Shown here in pieces: positions 1-7,259 of a stretch of DNA of 20,478 nt; positions within the stretch are counted from its first letter, which is position 1, and every line of letters starts with the position of its first letter. Below the pieces are notes generated by a model. It had not been told where the DNA came from and made no database searches. It worked only from the letters and a program-made list of their open reading frames with translations. The translations under genes and the position numbers were made by a program. Source of the stretch: Bacilli bacterium. Lineage in GTDB: Bacteria; Bacillota_I; Bacilli_A; RFN20; CAG-826. Location: the NCBI GenBank assembly GCA_016296285.1, contig JAEDJP010000014.1, forward strand, positions 1-20,478. Direction: 5' to 3'.

Positions 1-706
1 GGTGGTGCGGGGCCAGGTTGGTGGCCATGCCGACCGCGATGCCTTGGGAACCGTTCACGATGCGGTTCGGGAAGCGGGAAGGAAGGACGGCGGGCTCGAG
101 TTCGGTGCCGTCGTAGTTGCCGACCATGTCGACGGTGTCGCAATCGATGTCGCGCACCATCTCGAGGGCAAGGCGGTTCATTCTCGCCTCGGTATAACGC
201 ATGGCGGCGGGTTCGTCGCCGTCGATGGAGCCGAAGTTGCCGTGGCCGTCGACGAGGGTGTAACGGAGGGAGAAGGGCTGCGCCATGCGGACGAGGGTGA
301 GATACAAGGCGGCGTCGCCGTGGGGGTGGTATTTGCCCATGACGTCACCGACGATGCGGGCGCATTTCTTATAAGGCTTATTCGGGAGCATGCCCGATTC
401 GTTCATGCCGAAAATGATGCGGCGCTGAACGGGCTTGAGGCCGTCGCGGACATCCGGGATGGCACGCGAGACGATGACCGACATCGAGTAATCGAGGAAG
501 GCCGTCTGGACTTCCAAGGCGACGTCGCGGTCGGTGAGGCCGGGGATGATGCCGGAACGGGCGGCTTCCGCGCCGAACACGGCATCCGCGCTTTGAGATC
601 CCTCGCTCGAGGCAACGATGCCCTCGATGGGGGCTTTGGGCTCTTCGGAGACGGAATCTTCCGCTTCCTCTTCGCCCGGGTTGATTTTCTTTTCGTCGTT
701 TTCCAT
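1..706 (-). CDS. gyrA: DNA gyrase subunit A, 5' part (truncated by window edge)
   Basis: GyrA cuts and rejoins DNA in the A2B2 gyrase that adds negative supercoils using ATP. The frame runs from ATG at 706 to the window edge, giving 235 codons of an expected 800 or more. A GGAGG lies about 8 nt before the ATG and the gene starts 14 nt after the gyrB stop, so the two are co-transcribed. The winged-helix core begins near residue 52 (IIPGLTDRDV), followed by DYSMSVIVSRA, RDGLKPVQRRI, the quinolone-region motif HPHGDAALYL (127-136) and the catalytic Tyr171 in AAMRYTEARM. The first ~50 residues form an acidic extension absent from Bacillus GyrA. The positions equivalent to E. coli Ser83 and Asp87 are Ala132 and Leu136. 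ParC is the only close alternative; adjacency to gyrB favours GyrA. Confidence 0.96.
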   Translation of the reverse strand, partial: MENDEKKINPGEEEAEDSVSEEPKAPIEGIVASSEGSQSADAVFGAEAARSGIIPGLTDRDVALEVQTAFLDYSMSVIVSRAIPDVRDGLKPVQRRIIFGMNESGMLPNKPYKKCARIVGDVMGKYHPHGDAALYLTLVRMAQPFSLRYTLVDGHGNFGSIDGDEPAAMRYTEARMNRLALEMVRDIDCDTVDMVGNYDGTELEPAVLPSRFPNRIVNGSQGIAVGMATNLAPHH

Positions 707-720
707 TGTGTTGCCTCCGA

Positions 721-2775
721 TCAGATATCAAGGTTCTTGACGAACTTGGCGTGCTCTTCGATGTATTTGCGACGCGGCTCGACCTCGTCGCCCATGAGAT
801 CGACGAAGGCCTTCTCGGCGAGCGCGGCGTCGTCGACGGTGATGCGGATCATCTTGCGGGCCGCCGGGTCCATGGTGGTTTCCCAGAGCTGCTCGGCATC
901 CATTTCGCCCAAGCCTTTGTAGCGTTGGAAGGGGAAGCCCGGTTTGAGGCCGAGTTCCTTCTTGAGGACCTCGAGCTGCGCGTCGTTGTAGGCGTAATAC
1001 GCGGAGCCTTTGTAATCGATCTTGTAGAGAGGGGGTTGCGCGATGTAGACGTAGCCGCCATCGAGAAGCGGGCGCATGAAGCGATAGAAGAAGGTGAGGA
1101 GAAGGATGCGGATGTGGTCGCCGTCGACGTCAGCGTCGGTCATGATGACGATCTTGTGGTAACGGATCTTCGAGACGTCGAAGTTCTCGCGGATGCCGCC
1201 GCCGATCGCGGTGATCATGTTGCCGATTTCGGCGTTGGCCCAAATGCGTTCCTCGCGGGCTTTCTCGACGTTGAGGATCTTGCCGCGGAGGGGGAGGATC
1301 GCCTGGTATTCGCGGCTGCGGCCGTTTTTGGCGGAACCGCCCGCGGAGTTACCCTCGACGATGTAGAGCTCGCATTTTTCCGGATCGCGGCAGGAGCAAT
1401 CGGCGAGCTTGCCAGGGAGCGTCGTGACGTCGAGAGCGGTCTTGCGGACCTTCTCGCGGGCGAGCCTCGCGGCGTCGCGGGCCTTGGAGGCGAGGCGGAT
1501 CTTCTCGATGATGGACTTGGCTTCGTTCGGGTTCTCGTGGAGCCACTGGGAAAGCCCCTCGCCAACGATGGTCGAGACGATTTTGCGGACCTCGGAATTG
1601 CCGAGTTTCGTTTTCGTTTGCCCTTCGTACTGCGGGTTCGGGTGCTTGACGGAGATGACGGCGGTCAAGCCTTCGCGGCAGTCTTCGCTCGAGAAATTCT
1701 TTTCGTCTTCCTTGAGGAGTTTGAAGGAGCGAGCGTAGTCGTTGAGGACGCGGCCGAGGGCGAGGTTCAAGCCCTCGACGTGCGTGCCGCCCTCCTTGGT
1801 GGAGATGTTGTTGCAGAAGGAATAGATGCCGTCCTGAGAATAGGAATCCGTCCATTGGAGGGCGATCTCGCCATAGATGCGGATGCGCTCATCGTTTGCG
1901 AGGACGACTTCCTCGGCGCCTTGGCAATAGACCGGGGCCGGGTTCACGGGAGCCTTGTTCTGGTCGATGTAGGAAACGTATTCGCGGATGCCGCCGTCGT
2001 ATTTGAAGGTTTCGGTGCGGATTTCTTCCTCGCGCTCGTCGATGAGGGTGATCGCGATGCCGCCGTTGAGGAAGGCCATTTGGCGAAGGTGATTGCGGAT
2101 GGTCTCGTATTGGAAGACGGTGGTCTCGGTGAAGATCGTCGGATCCGGTTGGAAGGTGACGAGGGTGCCGACGCCGTCTTGGTCGCCGATGCGCTTCAGG
2201 CGATCGACCGGGTGGCCGCCGTTTTCGAAGCGGATGAAGTACTTGCCGCCATCGCGGTTGACCTCGACCTCAAGCCAAGAGGAGAGGGCGTTGACGACGG
2301 ACGCGCCGACGCCATGGAGGCCGCCGGAGACCTTGTAGCCCGAGTCGCCGCCGAATTTGCCGCCCGCGTGAAGGATCGTGAAAACCGTCTCGACGCCGGA
2401 AAGGCCGCTCTTGGCCACGATGTCGACGGGAACGCCACGACCATCGTCCTTGACGGAGACGGAGTTTCCTTTATGAATCGTCACGACGATATGGTTGCAG
2501 TAGCCGGCGAGGGCTTCGTCGACCGAGTTGTCGACGATTTCCCACACGAGGTGGTGAAGGCCCGCCGCGGCGGTGGTGGCGATATACATGCCCGGACGCT
2601 TGCGGACCGCCTCAAGTCCCTCAAGGACCTGAAGGTCGCTCGCGCCGTAATCCGCTTTCGCTTTTTCGAGTTCCTTCTCGTTGGTGACGTCTTCCTTCGT
2701 GTACTGGAAGCGGTCTTCCTCGTGGAACTCGTTGCCGGTCGATAGGTCGACGGCTTTGGTTTCTTCGTCTGCCAT
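721..2775 (-). CDS. gyrB: DNA gyrase subunit B
   Basis: This is the ATPase and TOPRIM subunit of gyrase, 684 aa. The start ATG at 2775 has a strong AGGAGGAA Shine-Dalgarno placed inside the end of recF; only one base separates the recF stop from this ATG. A charged extension of ~46 residues precedes the usual beginning LEGLEAVRKRPGMY (51-64). The GHKL ATPase motifs are DNSVDEALAGY (82-92), DDGRGVPV (110-117) and GGLHGVGASVVNAL (151-164). The TOPRIM fold has Glu474, PLRGKILNVEKA (495-506) and TDADVDGDH (546-554). The C-terminal YKGLGEMD motif is intact. The loop usually read as EGDSAGG is EGNSAGG here (Asn476), which corresponds to E. coli Asp426. The length is slightly above the usual ~640 because of the N-terminal extension. 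Confidence 0.98.
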   Translation of the reverse strand: MADEETKAVDLSTGNEFHEEDRFQYTKEDVTNEKELEKAKADYGASDLQVLEGLEAVRKRPGMYIATTAAAGLHHLVWEIVDNSVDEALAGYCNHIVVTIHKGNSVSVKDDGRGVPVDIVAKSGLSGVETVFTILHAGGKFGGDSGYKVSGGLHGVGASVVNALSSWLEVEVNRDGGKYFIRFENGGHPVDRLKRIGDQDGVGTLVTFQPDPTIFTETTVFQYETIRNHLRQMAFLNGGIAITLIDEREEEIRTETFKYDGGIREYVSYIDQNKAPVNPAPVYCQGAEEVVLANDERIRIYGEIALQWTDSYSQDGIYSFCNNISTKEGGTHVEGLNLALGRVLNDYARSFKLLKEDEKNFSSEDCREGLTAVISVKHPNPQYEGQTKTKLGNSEVRKIVSTIVGEGLSQWLHENPNEAKSIIEKIRLASKARDAARLAREKVRKTALDVTTLPGKLADCSCRDPEKCELYIVEGNSAGGSAKNGRSREYQAILPLRGKILNVEKAREERIWANAEIGNMITAIGGGIRENFDVSKIRYHKIVIMTDADVDGDHIRILLLTFFYRFMRPLLDGGYVYIAQPPLYKIDYKGSAYYAYNDAQLEVLKKELGLKPGFPFQRYKGLGEMDAEQLWETTMDPAARKMIRITVDDAALAEKAFVDLMGDEVEPRRKYIEEHAKFVKNLDI

Positions 2776-2776
2776 G

Positions 2777-3847
2777 TTAGTTCCTCCTTATGGCGTTATT
2801 CGCGGCGACATCCACGTAGGACGCGCCTTCGATTTCGATTTGGGTGGTGGTCAGGAAGACTTGGTGGAAGTCTTTCAGGACCGCGAAGAGATTCGCTTGC
2901 TTCTGCGCGTCGAGTTCGCTTGTCACGTCGTCGAGCACGCAAATGGGCTTTCTCCCTTCGTCTTCGATGAGGTAGTAGGGGCAAAGCTTGAGGGCGAGGA
3001 CGGCCATGCGGTTCTCCCCTTGGGACCCGTAAGCCGAGATGTCTCTCCCGTTCAGCCGGAGGGAGAAGTCCTCGCGATGGATGCCGATGCCCGTCGAACG
3101 ATGGGCGCGGTCGCTTTCCGCGGCATTCGCGAAGGCTTTCTTGGCCCGTTCCGCGAAATCCTCGCCCGCTTTGAGGAATGGGCGGTAGACGAGCTCAACC
3201 GTCGAGGAATCGCCGCGCAATCGCCCCAAGAGCGGCGGGAGCACGCGATTGAGGCTCGCGATGTAGAGTTCGCGGTAGCGGACAATCGGCTCGGCGAGGG
3301 CGATCAGCTGGGACGTCAGCACGGAGAGGAGGGCCTCGTCCGGTCTTGGTTCCTTGAGCAAGGCGTTTCGTTCCCGCAGCGTCGCGCCGTATCGCGAGAT
3401 GAGGCGGAAATAGTCGAGGGATTGCTTGGACAGGCTAATGTCCAGGAAATCGCGCCGCTCCGAGGGGCTCGCCGCAAAGAGCGGCACGTCCGCGGGGCTG
3501 AAGAAGAGGACGTTCACGAGGCGCGAGAGCTCGCTGAGGCGCCGGAGGGGCTTCCCGTTGAGGAAGATCCGCTTGGCGTCTTTGGCGAGTTCGATCCGGA
3601 TGGTTCGGGAGAGATCCCCTTCCCGGATCGACGCCTCGATGGCGGCTCCGCTTTCGCCTTCCTTGATGAGCGGCCCGGAATCGGGGGTCCGGAAGCTCCG
3701 CGCGAGGGACAGGAACTGGATGGCTTCGACGAGATTCGTCTTGCCAGAAGCGTTCTTGCCGACGACCGCGGTGATTCCGGGATCGAACCCGAGCTCAAGC
3801 CGTTCGTAATTCCGGAAGGAGGAGAGCCGCAAGCGCGTGAGGATCAT
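2777..3847 (-). CDS. recF: DNA replication and repair protein RecF
   Basis: RecF is an SMC-like ATPase that helps load RecA at single-strand gaps with RecO and RecR. The 356-aa product is the normal family length. Walker A is GKNASGKT (30-37) just after the N-terminal LRLSSFRNYERLEL. Near the C-terminus are the ABC-type signature YGSQGENRMAVLALK and Walker B CVLDDVTSELD. The start ATG overlaps the stop of the upstream S4-domain gene by 4 nt (ATGA), and I see no independent Shine-Dalgarno, which suggests translational coupling. The gene ends one base before gyrB and carries the gyrB ribosome binding site. This is the standard Bacillota position of recF. Confidence 0.97.
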   Translation of the reverse strand: MILTRLRLSSFRNYERLELGFDPGITAVVGKNASGKTNLVEAIQFLSLARSFRTPDSGPLIKEGESGAAIEASIREGDLSRTIRIELAKDAKRIFLNGKPLRRLSELSRLVNVLFFSPADVPLFAASPSERRDFLDISLSKQSLDYFRLISRYGATLRERNALLKEPRPDEALLSVLTSQLIALAEPIVRYRELYIASLNRVLPPLLGRLRGDSSTVELVYRPFLKAGEDFAERAKKAFANAAESDRAHRSTGIGIHREDFSLRLNGRDISAYGSQGENRMAVLALKLCPYYLIEDEGRKPICVLDDVTSELDAQKQANLFAVLKDFHQVFLTTTQIEIEGASYVDVAANNAIRRN

Positions 3848-4059
3848 GCGATCCGATACACAGAACCGTTCACGCTCACTTCGTCGCCAGGGCGGAGTTT
3901 CTTGCCGCGCCTCGCTTCCGCTTCGCCGTTGACGAGGATCTCGTTTTCGGCGAGGAACCGTTTGGCTTCCCCGCCTTCGTGGATGATGTCCGCGAATTTG
4001 AGGAATTGGCCGAGGGTGATGTACTCGGTCGTGATGTGAATTTCCTTTGTATCGTCCAT
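3844..4059 (-). CDS. yaaA: S4-domain RNA-binding protein, YaaA/RlbA type
   Basis: This small (71 aa) protein has an S4 RNA-binding fold: ITLGQFLKFADIIHEGG, then LAENEILVNGE and RRGKKLRPGDEVSVNG. It matches the YaaA family found between dnaN and recF in Bacillota, which is thought to act on the large ribosomal subunit. I chose the ATG at 4059. A GTG nine bases upstream (4068) would add three residues; neither has a clear Shine-Dalgarno. The gene overlaps recF by 4 nt. A strong terminator lies between it and dnaN, so it probably heads its own transcript with recF, gyrB and gyrA. Confidence 0.9.
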   Translation of the reverse strand: MDDTKEIHITTEYITLGQFLKFADIIHEGGEAKRFLAENEILVNGEAEARRGKKLRPGDEVSVNGSVYRIA

Positions 4060-4095
4060 AAAATGCACCGGATAAAACGTCCGGATTTAGTTTAC

Positions 4096-4107
4096 TACTA
4101 CGTAGTA
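4096..4107. promoter_or_regulatory. 12-bp perfect palindrome upstream of the S4/recF/gyrBA operon
   Basis: TACTACGTAGTA is self-complementary. It sits between the dnaN terminator and the S4-gene start, in the region that should carry the promoter for the recF-gyrBA operon. On the minus strand a weak -10 candidate TAAACT (4094-4089) follows directly. An operator role is inference only; the palindrome may instead be a by-product of the terminator tail. Confidence 0.3.
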
Positions 4108-4138
4108 AAAAATAGAAGGCTTTTTTGCCTTCTATTTT
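4107..4138 (-). terminator. Rho-independent terminator of dnaN
   Basis: A perfect 12-bp stem (4109-4120 pairing with 4127-4138, AAAATAGAAGGC) with a 6-nt loop is followed on the minus strand by a run of T. It lies 25 bases past the dnaN stop. Because the stem ends in A/T pairs on both sides it could also work on the plus strand. Confidence 0.85.
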
Positions 4139-4162
4139 GCCGAATTTCGAACGGGAATTTTC

Positions 4163-5287
4163 TCAATAGGTCCGCATCGGGGTGATGAGCTCGACGGCGC
4201 TAGGATCCTTGGGATTCTTGATGACGAACGGCTTCATTTCGTTCACAAAGCAGAGGGTGACATCTTCGGAGCGAAGGGCCTTGATCGCGTCGACGATGTA
4301 GGCGGGGTTGAACGAGACGGAAAGGCTCTCGCCGACAAAGGAGAAGGTTTGGATCTTCTCGTTCGCGGAACCGGAGGCCTCGTTTTTCGCGTAGACCTCG
4401 ACCTCGCTTTCGTTCATCGAGAGTTTGACGGCCCCGTCCTTCTCGGTGATGAAAATGGAGAGGCGGCCCATCGCGTTGATGAGCTCTTGGGAGTTCGCCT
4501 CGAGGAAATAATTGAAGTTCGTCGGGATGATGCTCTTGGTGACGGGGTAGTCGCCCGGGATGAGACGGGTGGAGACGACGGTCATGCCGGCGCGGAAGAG
4601 CGCCTTCTTGTCATCGACGGAGACGCGCACGCTCCCCGTTCCTTCGATCAGGTGGGCGATGTCCCCGAGAATGCGGGCGGGCACGTTGCATTTGAAACGG
4701 ACGTCCGCGTTGATGGAAACGGATTTGCGGGCCATGCGGGCGGCGTCGGTCGCGGTCGCGACGAGGGTCCCGTCCCCGCACGCCTCGAGATTGACTGCGG
4801 AAAGAACCGGCTTGGTCTCTTTGGAAGAGGCGGCAAAAGCGCTTTGCTCCACGAGATCGAGCAAGTCCGGGGTGCTCATCTCGAAGGTTTGGCCGGATTC
4901 CTCGAGGTCGATGTCCGGGTATTCCTCGGCATTGGCGCAAACAAGTTTGATGGAGGTGCGGCCGTCATCGATCTTCGCGAGGGAGCTGTCGACGACCTCG
5001 AAATGGATCTCGGTGCCCTCCATGCGGCGGATGGCTTCCGTGATGTAGTGGGCGGAAACGAGGATCTTGCCCATGGAAGCGCTGCGGATGATTTCCTCTT
5101 CCCCGATCATGTAGGGGACGACGGAGTCGATGGTCATCTCGCCGTTGCATCCGGTGAGCTCAAGGCCTTTTTCGTTCAGGTCAAATTTGATATTGGAAAG
5201 GGCGGGCACCGCGGATTTGACCGGGGCGGCGCGTCCGGCGATCGTGAGGGTTTTCAGAAACGGGTCTTTCTTAATGGTGAAACGCAT
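4163..5287 (-). CDS. dnaN: DNA polymerase III subunit beta (sliding clamp)
   Basis: The beta clamp forms a ring on DNA and tethers the replicative polymerase and many repair factors. The 374-aa length is normal for three clamp domains. The N-terminus MRFTIKKDPFLKTLTIAGRA, the ILPxLSNI-like segment (VPALSNIKFDL), the central GDYPVTKSIIP and the C-terminal MRTY, a typical clamp ending, support the call. The start ATG at 5287 has AGGAGG about 7 nt upstream. It lies downstream of dnaA in the same direction across a 162-bp gap that holds DnaA boxes, as in Bacillus, and is followed by a strong terminator. Confidence 0.97.
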   Translation of the reverse strand: MRFTIKKDPFLKTLTIAGRAAPVKSAVPALSNIKFDLNEKGLELTGCNGEMTIDSVVPYMIGEEEIIRSASMGKILVSAHYITEAIRRMEGTEIHFEVVDSSLAKIDDGRTSIKLVCANAEEYPDIDLEESGQTFEMSTPDLLDLVEQSAFAASSKETKPVLSAVNLEACGDGTLVATATDAARMARKSVSINADVRFKCNVPARILGDIAHLIEGTGSVRVSVDDKKALFRAGMTVVSTRLIPGDYPVTKSIIPTNFNYFLEANSQELINAMGRLSIFITEKDGAVKLSMNESEVEVYAKNEASGSANEKIQTFSFVGESLSVSFNPAYIVDAIKALRSEDVTLCFVNEMKPFVIKNPKDPSAVELITPMRTY

Positions 5288-5300
5288 GAGCGGCCTCCTA

Positions 5301-5374
5301 AATATCTCAATTTATATTTACGAATGAAGAATTAATTATTATTAGTCCTGCGAATTGTGTGGATAAGTGGATAA
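5301..5374. other. Putative oriC unwinding region: AT-rich tract, trio-like repeat, GC cluster and two DnaA boxes
   Basis: Read on the plus strand, an AT-rich stretch (about 5301-5345) ends in ATTATTATTAG, followed by a short GC-richer segment (5346-5352) and two head-to-tail DnaA boxes: TGTGGATAA (5358-5366, perfect TTATCCACA on the other strand) and AGTGGATAA (5366-5374, one mismatch). This order matches the bacterial basal unwinding system described in B. subtilis, where DnaA loads from the boxes onto triplets 3'-GAT type next to the melting site. Only the first triplet (TAG) fits the consensus well; the following TAT triplets keep only the central A. The assignment as the melting site is inference. 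Confidence 0.6.
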
Positions 5375-5430
5375 CTCCCCTTTTTCCGGCTTGGATATTT
5401 TACCACCGCACGGACTTGCTTGGTAGGGTT

Positions 5431-5448
5431 TATTTATTTATAAATAAT
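5431..5448. other. AT-only tract with palindrome just after the dnaA stop
   Basis: Eighteen consecutive A/T bases lie directly downstream of dnaA and include the perfect palindrome TTATTTATAAATAA (5434-5447). In this GC-rich window it stands out. It could be a second easily melted element of the origin. It lacks the GC stem of a terminator. Confidence 0.4.
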
Positions 5449-5449
5449 C

Positions 5450-6805
5450 TCACTTGGCGAAACGCTTTTTCAGTTCCTCGATCCCGGATTTTGCCACCGG
5501 GTCAGTTTTCCCCATGTTTTCCACTTTGACGATCGCGTTCATGACGGAGGTGTGGTCCTTCCCGAAGGCCTTTCCGATCTCCGTGAAGTTCATGCCGAGC
5601 AATTCTTTGCAGAGGTACATGGCGATGTGGCGGGCGAGGGCGACTTGAGCCACGCGGGTCTTGCCCATGATCTGGGGCGGGGTCAGGTTGTAGTAATCCG
5701 CGACCACGCTCACGATGCGGGAGACGGATGGCTTGGCGATTTCCCTTTTGGCGTTGCGCAAATCAAGAAGGGCCTCGGAAGCGATCTCGACGGTGATGTG
5801 TTTGCAAGGCCCGCCGAGGATCGTGCAGAAGAGCAAGCGGTTGAGCGCGCCCTCGAGTTCCCTCACGTTGTCCCCGAATTGGGCGGCGATGAGATTGATG
5901 ACATCCTCGTCCACTTCGCAGTTTTTGAGTTCCGTGAACTGGATTTTGGAACGAAGGATATTGCGCGCGGTATCGAAGTCCGGTTTCTTGATTTTGACGG
6001 GCAGCCCCTGAACGAAACGGGATTTGAGTCGCTCACTTAGGCCATCGAGGAGATGCGGGTCTTGGTCGCTCGTGAGAACGATTTGCTTGTTCTGGCTCGT
6101 GAGGGCCTGGAAGACGTTGAAGAAGGTCTCCATCGTCTTTTCCTTCGACCGCAGGAATTGGATGTCGTCGAGGAGAAGAACGTCGACTTCGTCGCGGAAG
6201 AACGCGGCGAAGGACTGGTCGGTTTGGTGGTTCGTGACGTAAGAGACGAATTCCTCGACAAAGTCGTTCGCGGAGACGTAGAGGACTTTCTTGTTCGGGG
6301 AGCGTTTGACGATGGAGTTGCCGATCGCTTGGAGAAGGTGGGTCTTGCCAAGGCCGGAATCGCCATAGATGAACAAGGGGTTGAACGTCTCGCCCGGACG
6401 GCTCGCGATGAGGGTCGCGGCTTGCAGGGCGTCGCGGTCGCTTTCCCCGACGACGAAGCTGTCGAACGTGAGGCGCTCGTCAAGCTTTGCGTTCTTGAAA
6501 AGCTTCGGTTTCGCCGCGGTTTTCTTCGTTGTTTCCGCCAAAGGGGCGTCTTTGGACGCGGTCACGAATTCGAGTTTGTAATTCGAGCCCGTCACCCGAT
6601 TGACCGCGTTTGCGATCTCGGGGTAGTACTGGTCGCGGAAAATGCTTGCGGCAAGAGAGGTGCTCACGAGGATCGTCATGGTTTCCGCTTCGACCCCCTG
6701 GATGGAAGTCCCGCGGAAAAAATATTCGTAAATCTGGGGGTCCCCGAGATCCGCCTCGATGATGCGGAGGACGCTGCTCCAGATGTCGGCCAATTCGTTT
6801 TTCAT
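5450..6805 (-). CDS. dnaA: Chromosomal replication initiator protein DnaA
   Basis: DnaA is the AAA+ initiator that binds DnaA boxes and melts oriC. The 451-aa product has all four domains: domain I (residues 1-80), a short linker, AAA+ domain III with Walker A GDSGLGKT (148-155) and Walker B LLLDDIQF (200-207), the arginine-containing LSERLKSRFVQGL box, and the DNA-binding domain IV. The domain IV signature reads IGKAFGKDHTSV, where most bacteria have FGGRDHTTV: one Gly fewer and Lys for Arg, with the base-reading DHT retained. The ATG at 6805 has no Shine-Dalgarno. A TATAAT lies 28-33 nt upstream with a DnaA-box-like 9-mer next to it, which suggests autoregulation. Confidence 0.98.
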   Translation of the reverse strand: MKNELADIWSSVLRIIEADLGDPQIYEYFFRGTSIQGVEAETMTILVSTSLAASIFRDQYYPEIANAVNRVTGSNYKLEFVTASKDAPLAETTKKTAAKPKLFKNAKLDERLTFDSFVVGESDRDALQAATLIASRPGETFNPLFIYGDSGLGKTHLLQAIGNSIVKRSPNKKVLYVSANDFVEEFVSYVTNHQTDQSFAAFFRDEVDVLLLDDIQFLRSKEKTMETFFNVFQALTSQNKQIVLTSDQDPHLLDGLSERLKSRFVQGLPVKIKKPDFDTARNILRSKIQFTELKNCEVDEDVINLIAAQFGDNVRELEGALNRLLFCTILGGPCKHITVEIASEALLDLRNAKREIAKPSVSRIVSVVADYYNLTPPQIMGKTRVAQVALARHIAMYLCKELLGMNFTEIGKAFGKDHTSVMNAIVKVENMGKTDPVAKSGIEELKKRFAK

Positions 6806-6862
6806 AGTCGTTAAAGTTGTCTACCCGATGGTGATTATAGGGATTTTCCACACTTTGGGAAG
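6806..6862 (-). promoter_or_regulatory. dnaA: dnaA promoter with an adjacent DnaA box
   Basis: On the minus strand a consensus -10 TATAAT spans 6839-6834, giving a leader of roughly 20 nt before the dnaA ATG. No good -35 is visible (CTTCCC at 6862-6857 for a 17-bp spacer). The DnaA-box-like TTTTCCACA at 6844-6852 lies inside the spacer, so DnaA bound there would block RNA polymerase. Confidence 0.6.
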
Positions 6863-7121
6863 GAAGATTTTGTTCAAAATTGAGTTTTCCACACCCCTTT
6901 TTCTCGCGATTCCATCGGCACAATCGCGTAAAAGACGAGTTTTCCCCAAACGGAAAATGTGGATAACTTGTGGAAAACTTTTTTGGCCCAATTTCAGGTG
7001 GATAACTCCACGCCCGGAGATGATTGTAACAAGGTTTTCCACGCGGGTTTCTTCGTGGCTCTCGAGCTTTCCCGGTTTTATCCACGCGAAGTGGAAAAGT
7101 TTTGCACACCCCCGTGGATAA
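6844..7121. other. DnaA-box cluster of oriC (dnaA-rpmH intergenic region)
   Basis: The 454-bp gap between dnaA and rpmH contains no gene but is dense in DnaA-box-like 9-mers. Plus orientation: TTTTCCACA (6844-6852 and 6885-6893), TTTTCCACG (7035-7043), TTATCCACG (7078-7086). Minus orientation: TTATCCACA, perfect, at 6966-6958; TTTTCCACA at 6977-6969; TTATCCACC at 7005-6997; TTTTCCACT at 7098-7090; TTATCCACG at 7121-7113. Both orientations occur. The divergent gene arms, dnaA-dnaN and rpmH-rnpA on either side are the standard setting of a Bacillota oriC. With the two boxes in the dnaA-dnaN gap this makes a bipartite origin. Confidence 0.9.
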
Positions 7122-7200
7122 CTGGAAACTCACGGTTTCGCTTGACTTTGAACAGCGCTTTTCGCGTTTCGTGCGCCCCTTCGCCTGCGGGCGAAAATGG

Positions 7201-7229
7201 TTGTCAGGAAACGCCCCGCCCCCTATAAT
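7201..7229 (+). promoter_or_regulatory. rpmH: rpmH promoter, near consensus
   Basis: TTGTCA (7201-7206), a 17-bp spacer and a perfect TATAAT (7224-7229) lie 30 nt before the rpmH start. This is the best sigma-A type promoter in the window. It probably drives rpmH-rnpA-yidC-khpB up to the terminator at 10202-10230. Confidence 0.88.
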
Positions 7230-7259
7230 GGCACTTGCTTTTAAGCAAAGGAGTACATT

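Noticed and set aside
706..2745. 679-codon open frame on the plus strand opposite gyrB
   Set aside because: It is a shadow of gyrB in GC-rich DNA: low-complexity Val/Ala/Asp/Glu composition, no recognisable domain, and gyrB is certain.
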